The notes beneath the pieces were generated by a model that was given only the letters and a program-made list of their open reading frames with translations, did no database searches and was not told where the DNA came from. Shown here in pieces: positions 62,054-64,000 of a DNA stretch of 64,000 bases. Origin of the DNA: Bacteroidota bacterium. GTDB taxonomy: Bacteria; Bacteroidota; Ignavibacteria; Ignavibacteriales; Melioribacteraceae. The stretch lies in the NCBI GenBank assembly GCA_018829205.1, contig JAHJUE010000015.1:1-64000 (forward strand), in the 5' to 3' direction. The position numbers and the translations under genes are program-made. How positions within the stretch are numbered: position 1 is the first letter of the stretch; the number at the start of each line of letters is the position of its first letter.

Positions 62054-62061
62054 TATATTTG
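62054..62061 (+). promoter_or_regulatory. Possible -7 promoter box before the 295-residue gene
   Basis: TATATTTG matches TAnnTTTG and ends 6 nt before the ATG at 62068; a weak TTTA lies about 22 nt upstream. If used, transcription would begin at about the start codon, giving a leaderless or nearly leaderless mRNA. Confidence 0.3.
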
Positions 62062-62067
62062 CATTAA

Positions 62068-62955
62068 ATGGAAATCGGCAAACAATACATACTGCAATGC
62101 ATAAATTGCGCGGCAAATAATTTAAGACTCAGTTCCGAAAAAATTGAGGTAGTTGCCATTTTAAAAGAACATGTTTCTCATTCTGCGGATATGACAAAAC
62201 TTATTGCAGATATGAAAAAACTTACTAAGTTTTCAAAATTTGCGATAAAACTTGGAGAAATAAATCAGTTTATTCAAAATGGTAAAATTGATTTTCTTAA
62301 AATTTCGGATAAGTTTAAAGAGCATTCTCATTTGATTCTTCGCGAACTCAGCAATTTGCTTGATATTGTTACTCCTTTAGAATGCAGAGAAAATTTAAAT
62401 AGTCCCAAATCAAAAAATTCTGATACAGAAGAAGAAAAAATAGTTTCGCCTGAAAATGAAATAGATCACAGCAAACTTTTCGCGGCGGTAAAAGATGAAA
62501 ATAAAGACGCGGTTAATAAAATAAAGAAATCGGAAAGTGATTTGTTAAAAGAAGAAATGATTTTGGGCGATTTAAAGGATGAGAATGATTTAACATTTGA
62601 AAATTTTGAAAAAGAAGTTTTAAAACCTATTAAAGAACTTGATGCGTTTTTAAATAAACTTTCCAAAGGTGAGCACAGCTACGATGATCTTATCTTTTAT
62701 ACGGAGTTAATGAATAATAACGCAGAACTTTCCGAGAAAATCGGTTTTGAAGTTATTACAAATATGCATATTATTTTTGCCGGAACTTTGTCGCAGATTA
62801 AAGAAAATATAGTTCAACCTGATTCCGAACTTACTGAAAAGCTGAGAGCTTGTTTAATTGTGATTGCAGCGGTTGTAAGGGGTAAAGATGTTGATATTAC
62901 TTCTTATCTTAATGAAGCAGAGAACCTGGGTACTAAATTAAAAATTATTGGTTGA
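62068..62955 (+). CDS. Hypothetical protein, helical/acidic
   Basis: A 295-residue protein I do not recognise. The N-terminal part (1-118) and C-terminal part (170-295) are predicted helical, joined by a low-complexity acidic linker (PKSKNSDTEEEKIVSPENE). There are no membrane segments, signal peptide or catalytic motif; there is a single CINC (11-14) near the N terminus. manC begins 11 nt downstream, so the two may be co-expressed. Confidence 0.7.
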   Translation: MEIGKQYILQCINCAANNLRLSSEKIEVVAILKEHVSHSADMTKLIADMKKLTKFSKFAIKLGEINQFIQNGKIDFLKISDKFKEHSHLILRELSNLLDIVTPLECRENLNSPKSKNSDTEEEKIVSPENEIDHSKLFAAVKDENKDAVNKIKKSESDLLKEEMILGDLKDENDLTFENFEKEVLKPIKELDAFLNKLSKGEHSYDDLIFYTELMNNNAELSEKIGFEVITNMHIIFAGTLSQIKENIVQPDSELTEKLRACLIVIAAVVRGKDVDITSYLNEAENLGTKLKIIG

Positions 62956-62966
62956 GGTAGTTTATA

Positions 62967-64000
62967 ATGGAACTTTATGCTGTTATTATGGCCGGCGGCG
63001 TCGGCGCAAGATTTTGGCCTAGAAGCAAAGCAAGAAAACCGAAACAACTGATACGTATATTCGGCGATAATACTATGATTCAGGATACTGTTTCCAGGCT
63101 GGATGGATTGGTTAAACTTGAGAATATATTTGTTGTAACAAACAGAATACAAAAACCCCGCATAATTGAGCAGCTTCCTCAATTACCAAGAAAAAATATT
63201 ATAGATGAACCGTTCGGCAAAAATACAGCAGCATGTATTGGCCTTTCGGCTGTTATAGTTGAAAGCATGAAAAAAGACGCTGTAATTTTAACTCTCGCGG
63301 CAGACCATCTTATTAAAGACATTCCGGGTTTTCACAAAACTATGATGCGCGCGGCAAAGTTCGCCCATAAAACTAAAGGTCTTGTTACAATCGGCATAAA
63401 CCCTACACGTCCCGAAACAGGGTACGGATATATTCAAATTGATGAAAACCATTTTGATCAGGATATACATAAAGTAATTAACTTCGCCGAAAAACCTAAT
63501 CTTTCTACCGCAAGAAGGTTTATTTCATCGGGTGATTTTTTATGGAATTCCGGCATGTTCATTTGGAGAGCCGATACCATTCTTTCCGAAATTCAGAAAC
63601 ATATGGAAGATCTTTATGAAGGACTTGAAGTACTAAGAGAAAATATAAATCAAAAAGATTTTTCTGAAACACTTACAAAGGTTTACGGACAGCTTAAAAG
63701 TATTTCAATAGATTACGGTGTAATGGAAAAATCGGAAAATGTTTATTTAACAAAAGGTGATTTTGACTGGAGCGATGTAGGCAGCTGGGAAACAGTTTAT
63801 CAGCTGTCGGAACATGACGATGAGGGTAATTCTAAAATAGGGGATGTTTACACTTTAAAGACCGCAAATTCTTATGTGTTTTCACCTAAAAAATTTACCG
63901 CAGTTATAGGCGTGCATAATTTAATTGTTATTAATACAGAAGATTCATTACTAATTTGTAATAGAAAAAATTCTCAGGATGTAAAAAGCGTTGTCGATTC
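62967..64000 (+). CDS. manC: Mannose-1-phosphate guanylyltransferase (partial, cut by window end)
   Basis: The first 344 codons of a nucleotidyltransferase that makes GDP-mannose from mannose-1-phosphate and GTP. The signature MAGGVGARFWPRSKARKPKQ is at about 8-27; EPFGKNTAACIG, AADHLI, NFAEKP, FLWNSGMFIW and GDFDWSDVGSW follow. The ORF is open to the last base. GAGGTAG precedes the ATG. The product feeds capsule or LPS mannose/fucose synthesis. Confidence 0.95.
   Translation, partial: MELYAVIMAGGVGARFWPRSKARKPKQLIRIFGDNTMIQDTVSRLDGLVKLENIFVVTNRIQKPRIIEQLPQLPRKNIIDEPFGKNTAACIGLSAVIVESMKKDAVILTLAADHLIKDIPGFHKTMMRAAKFAHKTKGLVTIGINPTRPETGYGYIQIDENHFDQDIHKVINFAEKPNLSTARRFISSGDFLWNSGMFIWRADTILSEIQKHMEDLYEGLEVLRENINQKDFSETLTKVYGQLKSISIDYGVMEKSENVYLTKGDFDWSDVGSWETVYQLSEHDDEGNSKIGDVYTLKTANSYVFSPKKFTAVIGVHNLIVINTEDSLLICNRKNSQDVKSVVD

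Overview
The window looks like chromosomal DNA of a Gram-negative bacterium of the Bacteroidota/Chlorobiota (FCB) side, most likely the Ignavibacteria. The reasons are: two tRNA genes carry a TTG-N20-TATTTTTG promoter of the Bacteroidota type; respiration uses alternative complex III coupled to an aa3 oxidase; the envelope genes include Bacteroidota-style lipoproteins and an outer-membrane barrel; coding DNA is AT-rich with many TTG/GTG starts; and intergenic DNA is packed with short palindromic and 7/8-bp periodic repeats. The lineage is inferred; no rRNA or full phylogenetic marker analysis was possible.

Layout. Positions 1-6450 are an accessory, repeat-dominated stretch. It holds a STAND-like ATPase, a DUF6266-like protein, a VapB-like antitoxin whose toxin survives only as a 14-codon stub, a hicBA pair, and at least four copies of a composite palindromic repeat module. 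A DegT/DnrJ aminotransferase follows (6456-7622), then more repeats and tRNA-Met, tRNA-Leu and tRNA-Val. Behind tRNA-Val lie three 74-nt tRNA-shaped sequences whose stems have been replaced by hairpin-repeat palindromes.

From 9253 to 18260 is a conserved information-processing block: thrS, infC (start missed by ATG-based calling; probable AUC start at 11197), rpmI, rplT, pheS, pheT, a small coiled-coil gene, zapA, a probable 6S RNA and rny. From 18523 to 25838 are coaE, a dipeptide epimerase, proline dehydrogenase, tsaD, mltG and a lipoprotein. Next come hutI (minus strand), glgA, a gmhB-like phosphatase, a lipoprotein, an outer-membrane barrel, a TPR protein, glyA, tatC, a polyprenyl synthase and a MORN-repeat protein.

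The main functional unit is 37005-51505, an almost gapless respiratory operon. It encodes alternative complex III (ActA, a tiny Tat-leader protein, ActB, ActC, an ActD-ActE fusion, ActF), a membrane-anchored cytochrome c, Sco, cytochrome oxidase subunits I-III-IV-II (subunit I has the YSHPAVY motif of A2-type oxidases), the haem O synthase CtaB, and a polytopic membrane protein ending in a cytochrome c domain. Quinol oxidation, electron transfer, copper-site assembly, haem modification and oxygen reduction are thus encoded together, ending at a clear terminator.

The last part (51607-64000) holds prmC, dtd, an alkaline-phosphatase-like metalloenzyme, comEC, murB, an MFS transporter, then on the minus strand a YbjQ protein, a MoxR/Mg-chelatase-type ATPase and a VWA protein, and finally an unrecognised 295-residue protein and a mannose-1-phosphate guanylyltransferase cut by the window end.

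I found no prophage, transposase, integrase or CRISPR array. The most unusual signals are the tRNA-shaped repeats after tRNA-Val, the repeat-inside-repeat palindromes, the small Tat protein and the fusions in the respiratory operon.
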